NCBI RefSeq assembly: GCF_002835665.1
Contig: NZ_PIZV01000065.1
Span: 1 to 44,778, forward strand
Source of the DNA: Chryseobacterium sp. PMSZPI
GTDB lineage: Bacteria; Bacteroidota; Bacteroidia; Flavobacteriales; Weeksellaceae
Direction: 5' to 3'
Length of the DNA stretch: 44,778 nucleotides
Of the stretch, positions 32,448 through 42,320 are shown in pieces (within the stretch, counting starts at the first letter, position 1; every line of letters starts with the position of its first letter). A program made the translations under genes and the position numbers. The notes under the pieces are model-generated. The model was not told the DNA's origin. It made no database searches and saw only the letters and a list, made by a program, of their open reading frames with translations.

Positions 32448-32711
32448 TTAAGATTTTTTACGGTATAATATATAACAGCCCAAAAGAATCATATTAACCA
32501 AAATGGCAAATACATTTGATAAAATAATTGGCAGCTCATCTTTTACGAATCCGTACCAAACCCAGAAAGCAAGTCCGGAAATAAGAACAAGAAGCATCAA
32601 TAAAGAAATATCTTCCACATTTTTTTCTTTAACAACCTTTATCAGCTGAGGAAGCATGGAAACAGAAGTGAGAGCTCCGGCAATTATTCCTAATACACTT
32701 TCATTTATCAT
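32448..32711 (-). CDS. SemiSWEET sugar transporter
   Basis: The 87-aa protein is a single three-helix PQ-loop/MtN3 unit, the normal bacterial SemiSWEET size. The first helix has the SMLPQLIKV motif with the PQ pair, followed by the basic-acidic loop KEKNVEDIS. The second helix contains the conserved Trp-Tyr WVWYGF, and the third has the Asn of ILSNVFAILVNMILL that contacts sugar in the family. It works as a dimer for facilitated sugar diffusion across the inner membrane. It lies 49 bp behind the FAD oxidoreductase gene, probably in one transcript. Confidence 0.92.
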   Translation of the reverse strand: MINESVLGIIAGALTSVSMLPQLIKVVKEKNVEDISLLMLLVLISGLAFWVWYGFVKDELPIILSNVFAILVNMILLGCYILYRKKS

Positions 32712-32760
32712 ATGTCTTTTTTTGAATTATAAATTTCATCCGCAACATCATAGATATAAA

Positions 32761-33798
32761 TTATTTACTAAATCTATCCAGAGAAACCTCTGTATGTAAT
32801 GGAATATTATTTTCGCTAAAATCGAAAAGTTCCTTTGAAAAATAGCATCCATTCAAAATTCCTCTTGCTCCCAATCCATTAAAAACATATAGGTTATTAA
32901 ATTCATGATGTCTTCCAATGATAGGTCTTCTGTCCTTTACTGTAGGTCGAAAACCAAAATGCACTTCAGCTACTTCGAAATCATAAGGATAAAATTCGGA
33001 TAATCCCTTAACCAATTGGTCTACGGCAGAATCGTCTATATGGTGATGTAGTTGTTCCCTATCATAAGTTCCACCGTAAAAATATAATCCGTTTCCGGTT
33101 GGGAACAGGAAGTGTTTCTTTTTAATCGTTATATTTTCCGGAATGGGTTCGGAAAGTTTCACTTTGATATGATGTCCTTTATTAGGATTTACAGTGATAT
33201 CTGAAAAAAACGGATTTTCTTTTACTCCCATCCCTTCACAAAAAATAATATTTTTGAAATTAAAATCTTTATAAACAGATTCGGAGGGCTTCAGTTGTGT
33301 ATAATCGAACTTTTCTTTTACTAAATGATCATTTTTTTCAAAATAATTAAATAAACCCGCAAAAAATCCACTTACATTAAGTCTGGCAGATTGGTTGACC
33401 TTTCCCGTCTGATAATCGTTTTTTACTACGTTTAAATGGTCAAAATTTTTATCAAGAAAGTTTGTTAATTCGTCATTTGCAGATTTTTTTAACCAGAGAT
33501 TTTGCTCATTAGCATCATGAAAAATTCTATGGATAGGAGCATCAATCAAAAAGTTCTCATGAATATATGATTTTATCTCTTCAAGAGTAGCTTTAAGAAA
33601 GTCAATTTGCTCCTGAACTTTCCAGAATGTCGTAAACTTTTTAAGAACAACAGGATTAATAATCCCGGCAGAAACCTGAGAGGCACTCTTTCTCCCCTCA
33701 GAATAGATCACAAATGACTTATTATTCTTAATTAACTGGTGAGCAAAGAACAATCCGGCATATCCGTCTCCTACAATAATATAATCTACATTTTTCAT
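32761..33798 (-). CDS. FAD-dependent oxidoreductase (DAO-type)
   Basis: The 345-aa protein has an N-terminal Rossmann dinucleotide-binding motif (YIIVGDGYAGLFFAHQL, residues 6-22) with the third Gly replaced by Ala (GDGYAG). SAGIINPVVLKKF follows near residue 45, as in amino-acid oxidases and MnmC C-domains. The late flavin-contact motif HFGFRPTVKDRRPIIG lies near 283, and GLGARGILNGCYFS near 313. There is no signal peptide. It probably oxidises an amine or amino acid, but the substrate is open. The MnmC-like C-half without the methyltransferase domain is the closest pattern I recognise. It is co-directional with the SemiSWEET gene. Confidence 0.85.
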   Translation of the reverse strand: MKNVDYIIVGDGYAGLFFAHQLIKNNKSFVIYSEGRKSASQVSAGIINPVVLKKFTTFWKVQEQIDFLKATLEEIKSYIHENFLIDAPIHRIFHDANEQNLWLKKSANDELTNFLDKNFDHLNVVKNDYQTGKVNQSARLNVSGFFAGLFNYFEKNDHLVKEKFDYTQLKPSESVYKDFNFKNIIFCEGMGVKENPFFSDITVNPNKGHHIKVKLSEPIPENITIKKKHFLFPTGNGLYFYGGTYDREQLHHHIDDSAVDQLVKGLSEFYPYDFEVAEVHFGFRPTVKDRRPIIGRHHEFNNLYVFNGLGARGILNGCYFSKELFDFSENNIPLHTEVSLDRFSK

Positions 33799-33881
33799 AT
33801 GTGAAATTTCATTTATTTTAAGTTATATACAATCGCAACATTATTGATTAACAATAAACAAAGAGCGATTTAATAATAAAA

Positions 33882-33909
33882 AAAACCTGAGTAAAAATAC
33901 TCAGGTTTT
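33882..33909 (-). terminator. Terminator of the gldKLMN operon
   Basis: A perfect 12-bp stem, AAAACCTGAGTA with TACTCAGGTTTT, and an AAAA loop. On the minus strand it is followed by a run of T. It lies 20 bp after the gldN stop. Confidence 0.9.
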
Positions 33910-33929
33910 GTATAAATATCAAATGAAAT

Positions 33930-34868
33930 TTAGTAATTCCACATATCATTTTCCATTTCTAGAATCTGCGCCTTGATTCTATCACTTTCATCTATTTGAT
34001 CATCAGCGTCTTTTGGAATATAATCCTTAATAGTACCATCTCCTAAGCCACTTGAAGATTTATAGATTACAGATGAGAATCTTCTTGCATTGATGATGTC
34101 ATCGAATGATAAATCAGCTGAAGAATTCTTTCTATTGAAAACATAATTATTCGCTAAAATATCTCTTGCATTTGGATAGAAAATCCAAAATAAGTCGATA
34201 AGCTCATCGTTTCCTGCTAAAGGTTTCCCATCTGGTCCAATAACTCCTTGTACTGCCGGATCAGGTCCCATAGCTGCAATACCAAGAGGTCTGTACTTCA
34301 TTTGCCCATCTCTCTTATCAATGAACCACATCCCCATTATTTTAAGAACTTTTACTTTATCTGTAGTTGTTTTAAAAACATCGGTATATTCTTTTTTCTC
34401 TTGCGCAGTTAATTGTCTTCCGGAGTTTAAGATATCGATAGCAGCATCGTTGATTCTAACATTCTCCAATCTTTTCTGAATTCCTTCCGGAGAAAGTTTT
34501 ACAGTAAAGTTTTCGTCATCATATACCTGCTCAATTTTACCTGTTAAGGCAGCATCTAACAACAATTGGTATAAAGATCTTGTAGGGGTAGAAAGAAGTC
34601 CATCCGGATTATCGTAATAGAATGGTTGGTTGATCTTATCATTCATATCGATGATTTCCCAAACAAACATACTCTTAAGAATATCTTTATCTTCAACAAA
34701 ACCATATTCAAGAGGCTTTACTGTTTTATCTATAATAGTATCACCAACTTTTTGTTTATTCTCCTCTCTCATCTTTCTGAACTCTTCTGGAGAAGAAGCA
34801 TTCAGAATAGTCTGGGAAAAAGCAAATCCCGAAACTAATACTAAAAGGGTGCTAATATATTTTTTCAT
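33930..34868 (-). CDS. gldN: T9SS protein GldN (PorN)
   Basis: The 312-aa protein has a signal peptide (MKKYISTLLVLVSGFAFSQ) and the GldN core. Recognisable segments are PLEYGFVEDKDILKSMFVWEIIDMNDKINQP, MGMWFIDKRDGQMKYRPLGIA, ELIDLFWIFYPNARDIL and DIINARRFSSVIYKSSS. GldN sits in the periplasm and forms rings with GldK under the outer-membrane translocon. Some flavobacteria carry a second copy, gldO, next to it; none is present here. It is the last gene of the operon, 20 bp behind gldM, and ends at a strong hairpin. Confidence 0.96.
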   Translation of the reverse strand: MKKYISTLLVLVSGFAFSQTILNASSPEEFRKMREENKQKVGDTIIDKTVKPLEYGFVEDKDILKSMFVWEIIDMNDKINQPFYYDNPDGLLSTPTRSLYQLLLDAALTGKIEQVYDDENFTVKLSPEGIQKRLENVRINDAAIDILNSGRQLTAQEKKEYTDVFKTTTDKVKVLKIMGMWFIDKRDGQMKYRPLGIAAMGPDPAVQGVIGPDGKPLAGNDELIDLFWIFYPNARDILANNYVFNRKNSSADLSFDDIINARRFSSVIYKSSSGLGDGTIKDYIPKDADDQIDESDRIKAQILEMENDMWNY

Positions 34869-34888
34869 AATAAATTACAATTTTAGTC

Positions 34889-36478
34889 CTATTGAACATT
34901 AATTAATATAGGAGTGATGTTTTTAATCTGTTGTCCTTCCAAGCCTTGAGCCGTAGCTTTAATATCAAAGATTGAAACTACATCTCCTGTTCTTAGGTTT
35001 TTCATTAATCCTGCTGCATCATTTAATGAATTTCCATGAATTAATAATGCTGCTCTACCAGGTACTCTAACCATAAATTGAGTTACAGTGAACGAAACCG
35101 GGAAGTCGAAGTCAGGAATAGCTGCCTGTACTGACTGATTTGGAATCGAAGTTGCCGGCATAGATAAAGTATTCAATCCTCTCATTTGTCCTTGAGGTGG
35201 TGGAACATTTTTAATTCTATATTCAAATACTTGTGATACTGTTTTACCATAAGGATCTGTACCGGATAATGTCAACTTAACAGTAGTTCCTGTTGTAGGT
35301 TTCACAACCCATTTACCTGGTCCTGTACTTCTTACAGAAGCTCCCGGAGCAGACAATGAAAGTTTAGAGTTATCAGCACCTAAGATAGATCCTGATACAG
35401 GGTTCTCCAATCCTCTATACATTACATTCATCTTATCTGCAGAAAGCAATAGACCTTTTTCAAGTTTAACTTCTCTTGGTCCTGCAATAACGTTATAAGT
35501 ATGTGTCCAAGGGAAACTTTGTGGTTTACCTGAAGCATCTGTTAATGTAATAGTACCTCCTAATTTATGTTCTCCAATTCCAGCACCTGAAATTGAAATA
35601 GTACCTTTTCCGTTTTCTTGTCTGCTAACACCAGAGATGTTGATCTTATTGCTATTAGAATAAGTACCTAACATTACCTTCACTTCAGCTTGTTTTCCTG
35701 CCTGAATATCTACAGGACCTGAAACAATCGGCTCATAGCTTGTAAATTTGATACTAGCATCTACTTTTTCTTGTAGTAATAAAGCCAATGCATCAGACTG
35801 CACATTTCTGGCATCATTTTGGATAATTTCCAAATTAGAAATCGCTGCAATAAGCGGTTGGTGATAGAATTTATTCTGAAACCAAGTCTTATCATTTGGA
35901 GATTTACCTTTAGGATATTCTGCAATAAGCGACTTATTAGCTCTATCCACTAAATCTTTAAGCTGTGCGTTATTTCCAAAAGTTTTATTGATATAATCTC
36001 TTACATCGTCAATTTTACGTTTTAGATCTAATGCATTAGGGGAAGGGGTATTTTCATCTCCTTCTTTAAAGAAATATTCAGTAGTAGCTTCATTATTGTT
36101 CAAAGCAGCAAAATTCTCACTTACATCAAGATCTTTTCCGTTTTTGTCTTTATCATGAAACTCAGATTGTTTCTTTAACAAAATCTTGATATCCTGAGCA
36201 GATTTTACCAATACATCAATTTTGGTCTTCAATACTTTGTAGTCTTCCCAAGGTTTTGCATAGGTATCCGGAACCTGTTGAGCTTTAGCTTCAAGCGTTC
36301 TTTCAAAAATCTTTTCGTTCTTCTTCTCTGTTAAAGTTCTCGTTTCATTTAATGCTCTGGTAGAGTCATAGTATGACCTGATGATTTCTGCATCAATATT
36401 GAGGGCCATCATCGCGATGAAAACCAGATACATCAGGTTGATCATCTTCTGACGAGGGGTCTGTTTTCCTTGTGCCAT
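34889..36478 (-). CDS. gldM: T9SS motor protein GldM (PorM)
   Basis: The 529-aa protein starts MAQGKQTPRQKMINLMYLVF with the single transmembrane helix (LMYLVFIAMMALNID, residues 14-28) containing the Glu-rich junction (AEIIRSYYDS) expected for the proton-driven motor. A long helical stalk (residues 40-220) and tandem beta domains to the C-terminus follow (PSIPNQSVQAAIPDFDFPV region, KNITPILINV end). With GldL it forms the inner-membrane rotary motor that powers type IX secretion and gliding. The gene spacing is 52 bp from gldL and 20 bp to gldN. Confidence 0.97.
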   Translation of the reverse strand: MAQGKQTPRQKMINLMYLVFIAMMALNIDAEIIRSYYDSTRALNETRTLTEKKNEKIFERTLEAKAQQVPDTYAKPWEDYKVLKTKIDVLVKSAQDIKILLKKQSEFHDKDKNGKDLDVSENFAALNNNEATTEYFFKEGDENTPSPNALDLKRKIDDVRDYINKTFGNNAQLKDLVDRANKSLIAEYPKGKSPNDKTWFQNKFYHQPLIAAISNLEIIQNDARNVQSDALALLLQEKVDASIKFTSYEPIVSGPVDIQAGKQAEVKVMLGTYSNSNKINISGVSRQENGKGTISISGAGIGEHKLGGTITLTDASGKPQSFPWTHTYNVIAGPREVKLEKGLLLSADKMNVMYRGLENPVSGSILGADNSKLSLSAPGASVRSTGPGKWVVKPTTGTTVKLTLSGTDPYGKTVSQVFEYRIKNVPPPQGQMRGLNTLSMPATSIPNQSVQAAIPDFDFPVSFTVTQFMVRVPGRAALLIHGNSLNDAAGLMKNLRTGDVVSIFDIKATAQGLEGQQIKNITPILINVQ

Positions 36479-36530
36479 TCTCTAGTTTTTTGTTTTTAAT
36501 TAAGTAGTTAAATTTAGAAATGGTTAGGAA

Positions 36531-37223
36531 TTAAGACTTCATAGCAGTTAACATACCGCCATACACTCTGTTTAAATTATTCAGATTAGAAGTTAGACCT
36601 TGTAGTTCTTGGTTAAATTTTTCAGACTGCTCTGCAGATTTTTGCATATCTGCTACATACTTGTTTGCATATTCAGATTGCTTTTTACCGTTTTCAAGTT
36701 GTAAAGCATATAAAGCATTCATACTTTCCATATGCTGAGCAGCTTTACTTAGTTGCTCATTATATTTGTGTGTAGAAGCAGATACGTCAACAGTTTGATT
36801 GATTTGATCTACAGAACTTGAAAATTTATCGATTCCTGTTCTTAATCTTTCAAATAATTGAACATCTAATTTAGCATCTTCAAGCATTTTATCTAATTTG
36901 TTTGAAAGAGAATTTTCTAATTCAGCAAATTGAGCGCCTGTATTTCTAGTTGTTACGTTAGAATGTAAAGGATTCGGGTTAGCATGTTTATCTAATAATT
37001 CAGGATAAACATTTTCCCAAGCATAAGACTCTTCAGTTTTTGGAGGGTCAAATGCGAAAATAATAAAGATAATAGCCTCTGTAATAAGCCCTACAGTAAG
37101 AGCCATATTACCGTTAATGGGTCCCAGGGTAATGTGAGTAATTTTAAGCCAAGCTCCAAGAATTACAATTGCAGCACCGAATGAATAAAAGAAATTCATC
37201 CAAGCATCTTTAGTCTTAAACAT
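36531..37223 (-). CDS. gldL: T9SS motor protein GldL (PorL)
   Basis: The 230-aa protein has two N-terminal transmembrane helices, residues 8-28 (NFFYSFGAAIVILGAWLKI) and 36-57 (NMALTVGLITEAIIFIIFAF), the second carrying the conserved membrane-embedded Glu used in proton transfer. A cytoplasmic coiled-coil tail of about 160 residues follows (SNKLDKMLEDAKLDVQLFE, ending LNRVYGGMLTAM). It surrounds the GldM helices in the motor. Its place between gldK and gldM matches the conserved order. Confidence 0.97.
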   Translation of the reverse strand: MFKTKDAWMNFFYSFGAAIVILGAWLKITHITLGPINGNMALTVGLITEAIIFIIFAFDPPKTEESYAWENVYPELLDKHANPNPLHSNVTTRNTGAQFAELENSLSNKLDKMLEDAKLDVQLFERLRTGIDKFSSSVDQINQTVDVSASTHKYNEQLSKAAQHMESMNALYALQLENGKKQSEYANKYVADMQKSAEQSEKFNQELQGLTSNLNNLNRVYGGMLTAMKS

Positions 37224-37281
37224 ATTGAGTTAGTTTTTTTAATGTTAAATAAAATTGTTATTGAAAAATAATTGTAGTTAA

Positions 37282-38703
37282 TTATCTGTTAACTCTTCTT
37301 GGCTTAACCGCTGCTTCAGGAATATCCTGAACAGTTCTAAATCCGATATAGCTTCTTGCTGAATCTTTTCTTTCCCAATCTCTCGCCCCTGTCATTAATG
37401 CATATCCTATATCTTTCCAAGATCCACCTCTTACAGATTTTCTAGTATCCTTTTTATCTTTTGTAGAAGGATTTAATGTAGAAGAGAACCCGTATGAAGA
37501 ATTATTGTACGCAGATTCTGTCCATTCAGAAACGTTTCCAGCCATATCAAATAACCCAAACCCATTTTTCTTAAATTTCTTAACTGGAGCTGTATATGTA
37601 TAAGTACCTTTTTTCTCGTCTTCCATGTAATTACCTCGCTTAGGCTTAAAGTTTGCCAAATAGCAACCTCTGTCATCCATTAAATATGGACCTCCCCAAG
37701 GGTAAGTAGCATTTTGCATTCCGCCTTTTGCCGCGTATTCCCATTCGATTTCAGTAGGAAGTCTGAAAATCATTGGTTTTTGTTTTTTCCTTTTTAAACT
37801 TTCGTTATAATCGGATTTTAATTTAGTTCTGAAGTTACAGTAAGCTCTCGCCTGATCCCAGGTAACCCCTACTACCGGATAGTTTTTATAAGCCTTGTGC
37901 CAGAAATACTGTTCAAACAATGGCTCATTATAAGCAAAGTGGAAATCTTTTACCCAAACGGTAGTATCAGGATACACTGCAATACTTTCATTCTTCAGGT
38001 AATTAGCACCTCTTTCGTTATCTGCAAGGGCAGCATCCATATCTCCCCAACGGTAAGTATATTTAAGCTTACTTACATCTAAAATTCTTTCGTTTCCTAA
38101 TCTGGAAGAAGCAGGCAAATACATAGATTCCAGAACTTCAGCATATTCCACATCCGGATATTTTGAAGTACTCCAATGTAAAGGAATTTTCCAGTCTAAT
38201 CTTTTGCTTGCGTCATATCCTCCATCTTCTCGGCCGCCCTGGCCTTCCATATATTCTTGATAAGGTGTTAAATTTTCTTCTTTTTTAGCAAGGTATGCAT
38301 AGTCTCCTATTGCAGCTCCTTTACGCCCGCCTTCATCACCACCTTCTCCGGCAGCTTCAGCTAGTAAAGTTCTTGCGATAGAATCTCTTACATAGTTGAT
38401 GAATACCCTGTATTCTGCATTAGTAGTTTCTGCTTCATCCATGAAGAAAGATGAAACAGTAACTGTTTTCAATGATGCTTTTTCAGGTGTATTTGTTGGA
38501 TCCTGATCTGCGAGACCAGCAACAAATGAACCTGCAGGAATTGCAACCATTCCGTATGGTCTTTCCGCAACAAATGATTTCGTTTTTTCTCTTGGTATCA
38601 ATTCTCCTTTTGTTCCTGGCTTCCCTACAGAAGAGCTGCCACCACCTGAACAAGATACCGATGCTACTGACGCAGACAATAATAAAAGAAATATCCTTTT
38701 CAT
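37282..38703 (-). CDS. gldK: T9SS lipoprotein GldK (PorK)
   Basis: The 473-aa protein has a lipoprotein signal (SVASVSC) followed by a Gly/Ser-rich linker. A formylglycine-generating-enzyme (sulfatase-modifying) fold covers about residues 50-455, with YGMVAIPAGSFVAG, the internal MAGNVSEWTESAYN motif and a final RGGSWKDIGYALMTGARD region. In GldK the fold is structural rather than enzymatic. It forms outer-membrane-anchored rings with GldN. A weak promoter-like TATATTTA lies at 38726-38733 on the minus strand. First gene of the gldKLMN operon; spacing to gldL is 58 bp. Confidence 0.96.
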   Translation of the reverse strand: MKRIFLLLLSASVASVSCSGGGSSSVGKPGTKGELIPREKTKSFVAERPYGMVAIPAGSFVAGLADQDPTNTPEKASLKTVTVSSFFMDEAETTNAEYRVFINYVRDSIARTLLAEAAGEGGDEGGRKGAAIGDYAYLAKKEENLTPYQEYMEGQGGREDGGYDASKRLDWKIPLHWSTSKYPDVEYAEVLESMYLPASSRLGNERILDVSKLKYTYRWGDMDAALADNERGANYLKNESIAVYPDTTVWVKDFHFAYNEPLFEQYFWHKAYKNYPVVGVTWDQARAYCNFRTKLKSDYNESLKRKKQKPMIFRLPTEIEWEYAAKGGMQNATYPWGGPYLMDDRGCYLANFKPKRGNYMEDEKKGTYTYTAPVKKFKKNGFGLFDMAGNVSEWTESAYNNSSYGFSSTLNPSTKDKKDTRKSVRGGSWKDIGYALMTGARDWERKDSARSYIGFRTVQDIPEAAVKPRRVNR

Positions 38704-38812
38704 GTTAATTTTTATAATTAAGCCGTAAATATATAATTTTTTTAAGAAACTTTTAAGATTTTTTTTGAAATAACGGAAGAAATCTAAATTTATTTTATTT
38801 ACAACATTTTTT

Positions 38813-40666
38813 TTATTCCACGGTTACAGATTTTGCAAGATTTCTTGGCTGATCTACGTTTGCTCCTCTATATACAGCAATGTAATAAGCAAGCAATTGT
38901 AGAGGCACTGAAGCTACAATTGGTGAGAAACATTCTGAAGTTTCAGGGATTTCAATTACATAATCTGCCATTTCACTTACCTGACGATCTCCTTTGTTAA
39001 CAACAGCGATCACTTTACCTTTTCTTGCTTTAATTTCCTGAACGTTACTTACAATTTTATCATAGTGTCCTTTTTTAGGTGCTATAATAACAATCGGCAT
39101 ATTTTCATCGATCAAAGCAATAGGTCCGTGCTTCATTTCTGCTGCAGGATATCCTTCTGCATGGATATAAGAAATTTCTTTTAATTTTAAAGCTCCCTCT
39201 AATGCCGCAGGATAATTATAACCTCTTCCTAAATAAAGGAAGTTTGTAGTATTCACAAAATCTCTTGAAATTTGTTGAATCTGCTCATGAGTAGAAGCTA
39301 AAACCTCTTCAATTCTCTTTGGAATAGCATCCAATTCAGCAATTAAGCTCATAAATTCAGCATTTCCTAAATTTCCATTATGCTTTCCTAATTTGAATGC
39401 AATCAGAGTAAGAATTGTAAGTTGAGCCGTAAATGCCTTTGTAGAAGCCACTCCAATTTCAGGACCGGCATGGGTATAAGAACCAGCATCAGTAATTCTT
39501 GCAATTGAAGAATCCACTACGTTACATATACCATATATAAATGCTCCTTTTTCTTTTGCTAATTTTAAAGCGGCCATTGTATCAGCTGTTTCTCCTGATT
39601 GAGAAATTGCAATAACAACGTCTTTGTCTGTAATAATAGGATTTCTGTATCTGAATTCTGAAGCGTATTCTACTTCCACAGGAATTCTTGCGTATTCTTC
39701 AATCAGATATTCACCAATAAGGCCTGCATGCCAAGAAGTTCCACAAGCAATAATAATAATTCTGTTGGCATTTTTGAACTTTTCAACATGATCCCAAATT
39801 CCAGCCATTTTAATAACTCCTTCACCTACAAGCAGTCTACCTCTCATAGTATCATGGATAGATTTTGGCTGTTCGAAAATTTCTTTAAGCATAAAGTGCT
39901 CATATCCCCCTTTTTCAATCTGCTCCAGACTTAACTTAAGCTTTTGAATTTCAGGTTCTATTTTAGAATTTTCATTAATTGTTCTTATGTCTACTCCATT
40001 TTCTAAAGAAATGGTTGCCATATGTCCTTCTTCAAGATAGATCGCTTCTTTTGTAAATTCTACAAAAGGAGATGCGTCAGAAGCAATAAAATATTCTTTT
40101 TCACCAATTCCAATAGCCAGAGGAGAACCTAATCTTCCAACTACTAAAACTCCCGGATAGTCTTCGTGAAGTACCGTAATAGCATAAGCTCCGTATACTT
40201 CATTCAATGCATATCTTACTGCTGTCGGGAAATCCGTTTCAGAATTAAGATCCATAAAATACTGAATAAGGTTTACCAATACTTCAGTATCTGTTTCAGA
40301 TTTAAAAGTAAATCCTTTTTCAATAAGCATTGTTTTAATTGTATCATAATTTTCAATGATACCATTATGTACAATTGCTATTTTTCCATTATTTGACACA
40401 TGGGGGTGAGAGTTTCTATCGCTTGGAACTCCATGGGTTGCCCAACGTGTATGTCCCATTCCTATTTTGGCTGTTCCTCTCAGCTGTTCCGAAATATTCA
40501 CCAAATCATCGACCTTACCTTTTGTTTTTTCTACTGAAAATTTTTTATCCGAATTTTCCAAAACAATTCCGGCACTGTCATATCCTCTGTATTCTAATCT
40601 TCTAAGACCATTAATTACAATATCGTAAGCGTCTTGAAAACCTGTATATCCTACTATTCCGCACAT
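38813..40666 (-). CDS. glmS: Glutamine-fructose-6-phosphate aminotransferase (isomerising)
   Basis: The 617-aa protein has full GlmS length. MCGIVGYTG provides the N-terminal nucleophile Cys after Met removal. The class II glutamine amidotransferase domain spans about 2-230 (RRLEYRGYDSAGI, GMGHTRWATHGVPS, HNGIIENY). Two SIS sugar-isomerase domains lie at about 290-420 and 460-600 (ACGTSWHAGLIGEYL, ISQSGETADTMAALK, GRGYNYPAALEGALKLKE). It makes glucosamine-6-phosphate, the first step to UDP-GlcNAc for peptidoglycan and LPS. It is the last gene of the operon with the GT5-domain and DUF4270 genes, 35 bp behind the latter. Confidence 0.97.
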   Translation of the reverse strand: MCGIVGYTGFQDAYDIVINGLRRLEYRGYDSAGIVLENSDKKFSVEKTKGKVDDLVNISEQLRGTAKIGMGHTRWATHGVPSDRNSHPHVSNNGKIAIVHNGIIENYDTIKTMLIEKGFTFKSETDTEVLVNLIQYFMDLNSETDFPTAVRYALNEVYGAYAITVLHEDYPGVLVVGRLGSPLAIGIGEKEYFIASDASPFVEFTKEAIYLEEGHMATISLENGVDIRTINENSKIEPEIQKLKLSLEQIEKGGYEHFMLKEIFEQPKSIHDTMRGRLLVGEGVIKMAGIWDHVEKFKNANRIIIIACGTSWHAGLIGEYLIEEYARIPVEVEYASEFRYRNPIITDKDVVIAISQSGETADTMAALKLAKEKGAFIYGICNVVDSSIARITDAGSYTHAGPEIGVASTKAFTAQLTILTLIAFKLGKHNGNLGNAEFMSLIAELDAIPKRIEEVLASTHEQIQQISRDFVNTTNFLYLGRGYNYPAALEGALKLKEISYIHAEGYPAAEMKHGPIALIDENMPIVIIAPKKGHYDKIVSNVQEIKARKGKVIAVVNKGDRQVSEMADYVIEIPETSECFSPIVASVPLQLLAYYIAVYRGANVDQPRNLAKSVTVE

Positions 40667-40701
40667 ATTTATTTTGTCTAGTGTTGTTTATTTATTGTGT
40701 T

Positions 40702-42306
40702 TTATTTTTTTGTAGCGTATGTAACTCTTAATTGGACTCTGTTGGCATTAGTTTTATCCGATCCAATTAAAACAGCTCTGTTCATATCAAATGCTCGTGA
40801 TGTATATTTAGCCCCCCAAGTACCTCCTGAAGTTGTTTTCACAAATGATCCAATATTGATAAGCAACGGTTTATTTGTTGCCGCAGTCTCAACAATATCC
40901 TTAAGCGTTTTTGTTACCACGAAGTCATAATACTCAGGATCCTTGTTATAAACATACATATTAAATCCAGCCAATACATCTGATGTAAAGTCTGAGAAAG
41001 TAAGTTCACCTTCTTTTCCTTTACCATCTACCGGAAGAATCGTAAACTTACGATCTCCATCCACTGAATGTTTATTAGGCCATGTTAGAGATTTATCTAC
41101 ATACATTCTGATTTTAGCTCCTACGATTCCTGCCTTATCATTTTTATATAAAGTTTTCAGTGAGTCAATAGTAGTATCAGGAATTTTTACTCCAATAGAA
41201 GGACCACCCATTCCCTGAACAAAAAGCCTACGATCACCATTTTGGTCACTACTTGCAGCCAGTGCATCTGAAACACCAGATCCAATTCTGTTATACTCAT
41301 ATTGTCCAATATGAGCATTTCCGGCCCCTAAGTTAAACTTAAGTGTTGTTTGTGGCCTTGTTACGGTACCATTAGTATCTGTTTTATCATATTTATAATA
41401 CATGATAAGTTCCATATCATTAGCTGAAAATTGGAAAAGATATTTATCTGTTTCATCCACAGAGATTCTTAATCCCTTAAAATATCTAATGAAGTTAGAC
41501 GCATCCTGAAGTTCAGGTTGTCCTTTTTTATCAACAATACGGGTTTGGAAGAAATCTTTATCCAATTTCATTCTAAATCCAAGATTACCGGTAAATACAT
41601 TGGAATTATCAGATTTTTTGGTAACAGTTACCGTACTTACTTTTCCGTCAAATACTGCAGAACCTAGCAATGCACCTGTACCCACATTTACATTTGAGCG
41701 TGTGAACGCTTTATCACTAGGATCGATAAATGTAGTAATCTCATTTACATTTATTTTCATTGATCCACCTATTTTACCATACTTACGTACCGGGTAAGTT
41801 TTTTTCTCAATAGAAACTGCCACTTTTTCATCTCCTACAGGAAAATCATTCACGTCGTATGCACCAGGGGCTTTAATAGAATCAGAGATATAATAAGTAT
41901 CATCTGATGTATTTGCTGGTGTTCTTAGTACTAAGACTACAGAATCTACTTTTGCTTTAGGACCATTAAAGTCAAAATTGTCCACAGGCATTCTCATTTG
42001 CGTAATATAAGACGCCTTCTGCATTCCGAACTGCTTTTCGGTGAAAGCACCCAAAACTCCGATACTTGTAGAACCCCCTTGAGTATTCAACACACTGATC
42101 AGTCTTGAAGCATCACTTCTGATGGAATCATTATTATTGATGTTATAAGCAATAAGGTTATATAACTTTTCATTACCTTGTGCTGCATCTTTATTAAAGA
42201 GTTGCTCACCAAGAGAATCCGGATCAGGTTCGCAGTTATAAAGTATTGCACTTCCGAAAATCGCCAGCATTAAAACGGCGAATGTCCTTTTAAGAGTATG
42301 AGTCAT
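40702..42306 (-). CDS. DUF4270-family lipoprotein
   Basis: The 534-aa protein begins MTHTLKRTFAVLMLAIFGS with a lipobox (ILYNC) and the family start EPDPDSLGEQLFNKDAAQG. Later segments typical of DUF4270 are KVDSVVLVLRT with YYISDSIKAP, FIRYFKGLRISVDE and the C-terminal FDMNRAVLIGSDKTNANRVQLRVTYA. It is a flavobacterial envelope lipoprotein, rich in beta strands, function unknown. It is sandwiched between the GT5-domain gene (14 bp) and glmS (35 bp). The arrangement hints at a role connected with cell-envelope sugar metabolism, but that is only guilt by association. Confidence 0.92.
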   Translation of the reverse strand: MTHTLKRTFAVLMLAIFGSAILYNCEPDPDSLGEQLFNKDAAQGNEKLYNLIAYNINNNDSIRSDASRLISVLNTQGGSTSIGVLGAFTEKQFGMQKASYITQMRMPVDNFDFNGPKAKVDSVVLVLRTPANTSDDTYYISDSIKAPGAYDVNDFPVGDEKVAVSIEKKTYPVRKYGKIGGSMKINVNEITTFIDPSDKAFTRSNVNVGTGALLGSAVFDGKVSTVTVTKKSDNSNVFTGNLGFRMKLDKDFFQTRIVDKKGQPELQDASNFIRYFKGLRISVDETDKYLFQFSANDMELIMYYKYDKTDTNGTVTRPQTTLKFNLGAGNAHIGQYEYNRIGSGVSDALAASSDQNGDRRLFVQGMGGPSIGVKIPDTTIDSLKTLYKNDKAGIVGAKIRMYVDKSLTWPNKHSVDGDRKFTILPVDGKGKEGELTFSDFTSDVLAGFNMYVYNKDPEYYDFVVTKTLKDIVETAATNKPLLINIGSFVKTTSGGTWGAKYTSRAFDMNRAVLIGSDKTNANRVQLRVTYATKK

Positions 42307-42320
42307 TAAAAATGTGTTTT

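Noticed and set aside
34626..34902. Plus-strand frames opposite gldN
   Set aside because: Antisense to a well-identified gene, without promoter or family match.
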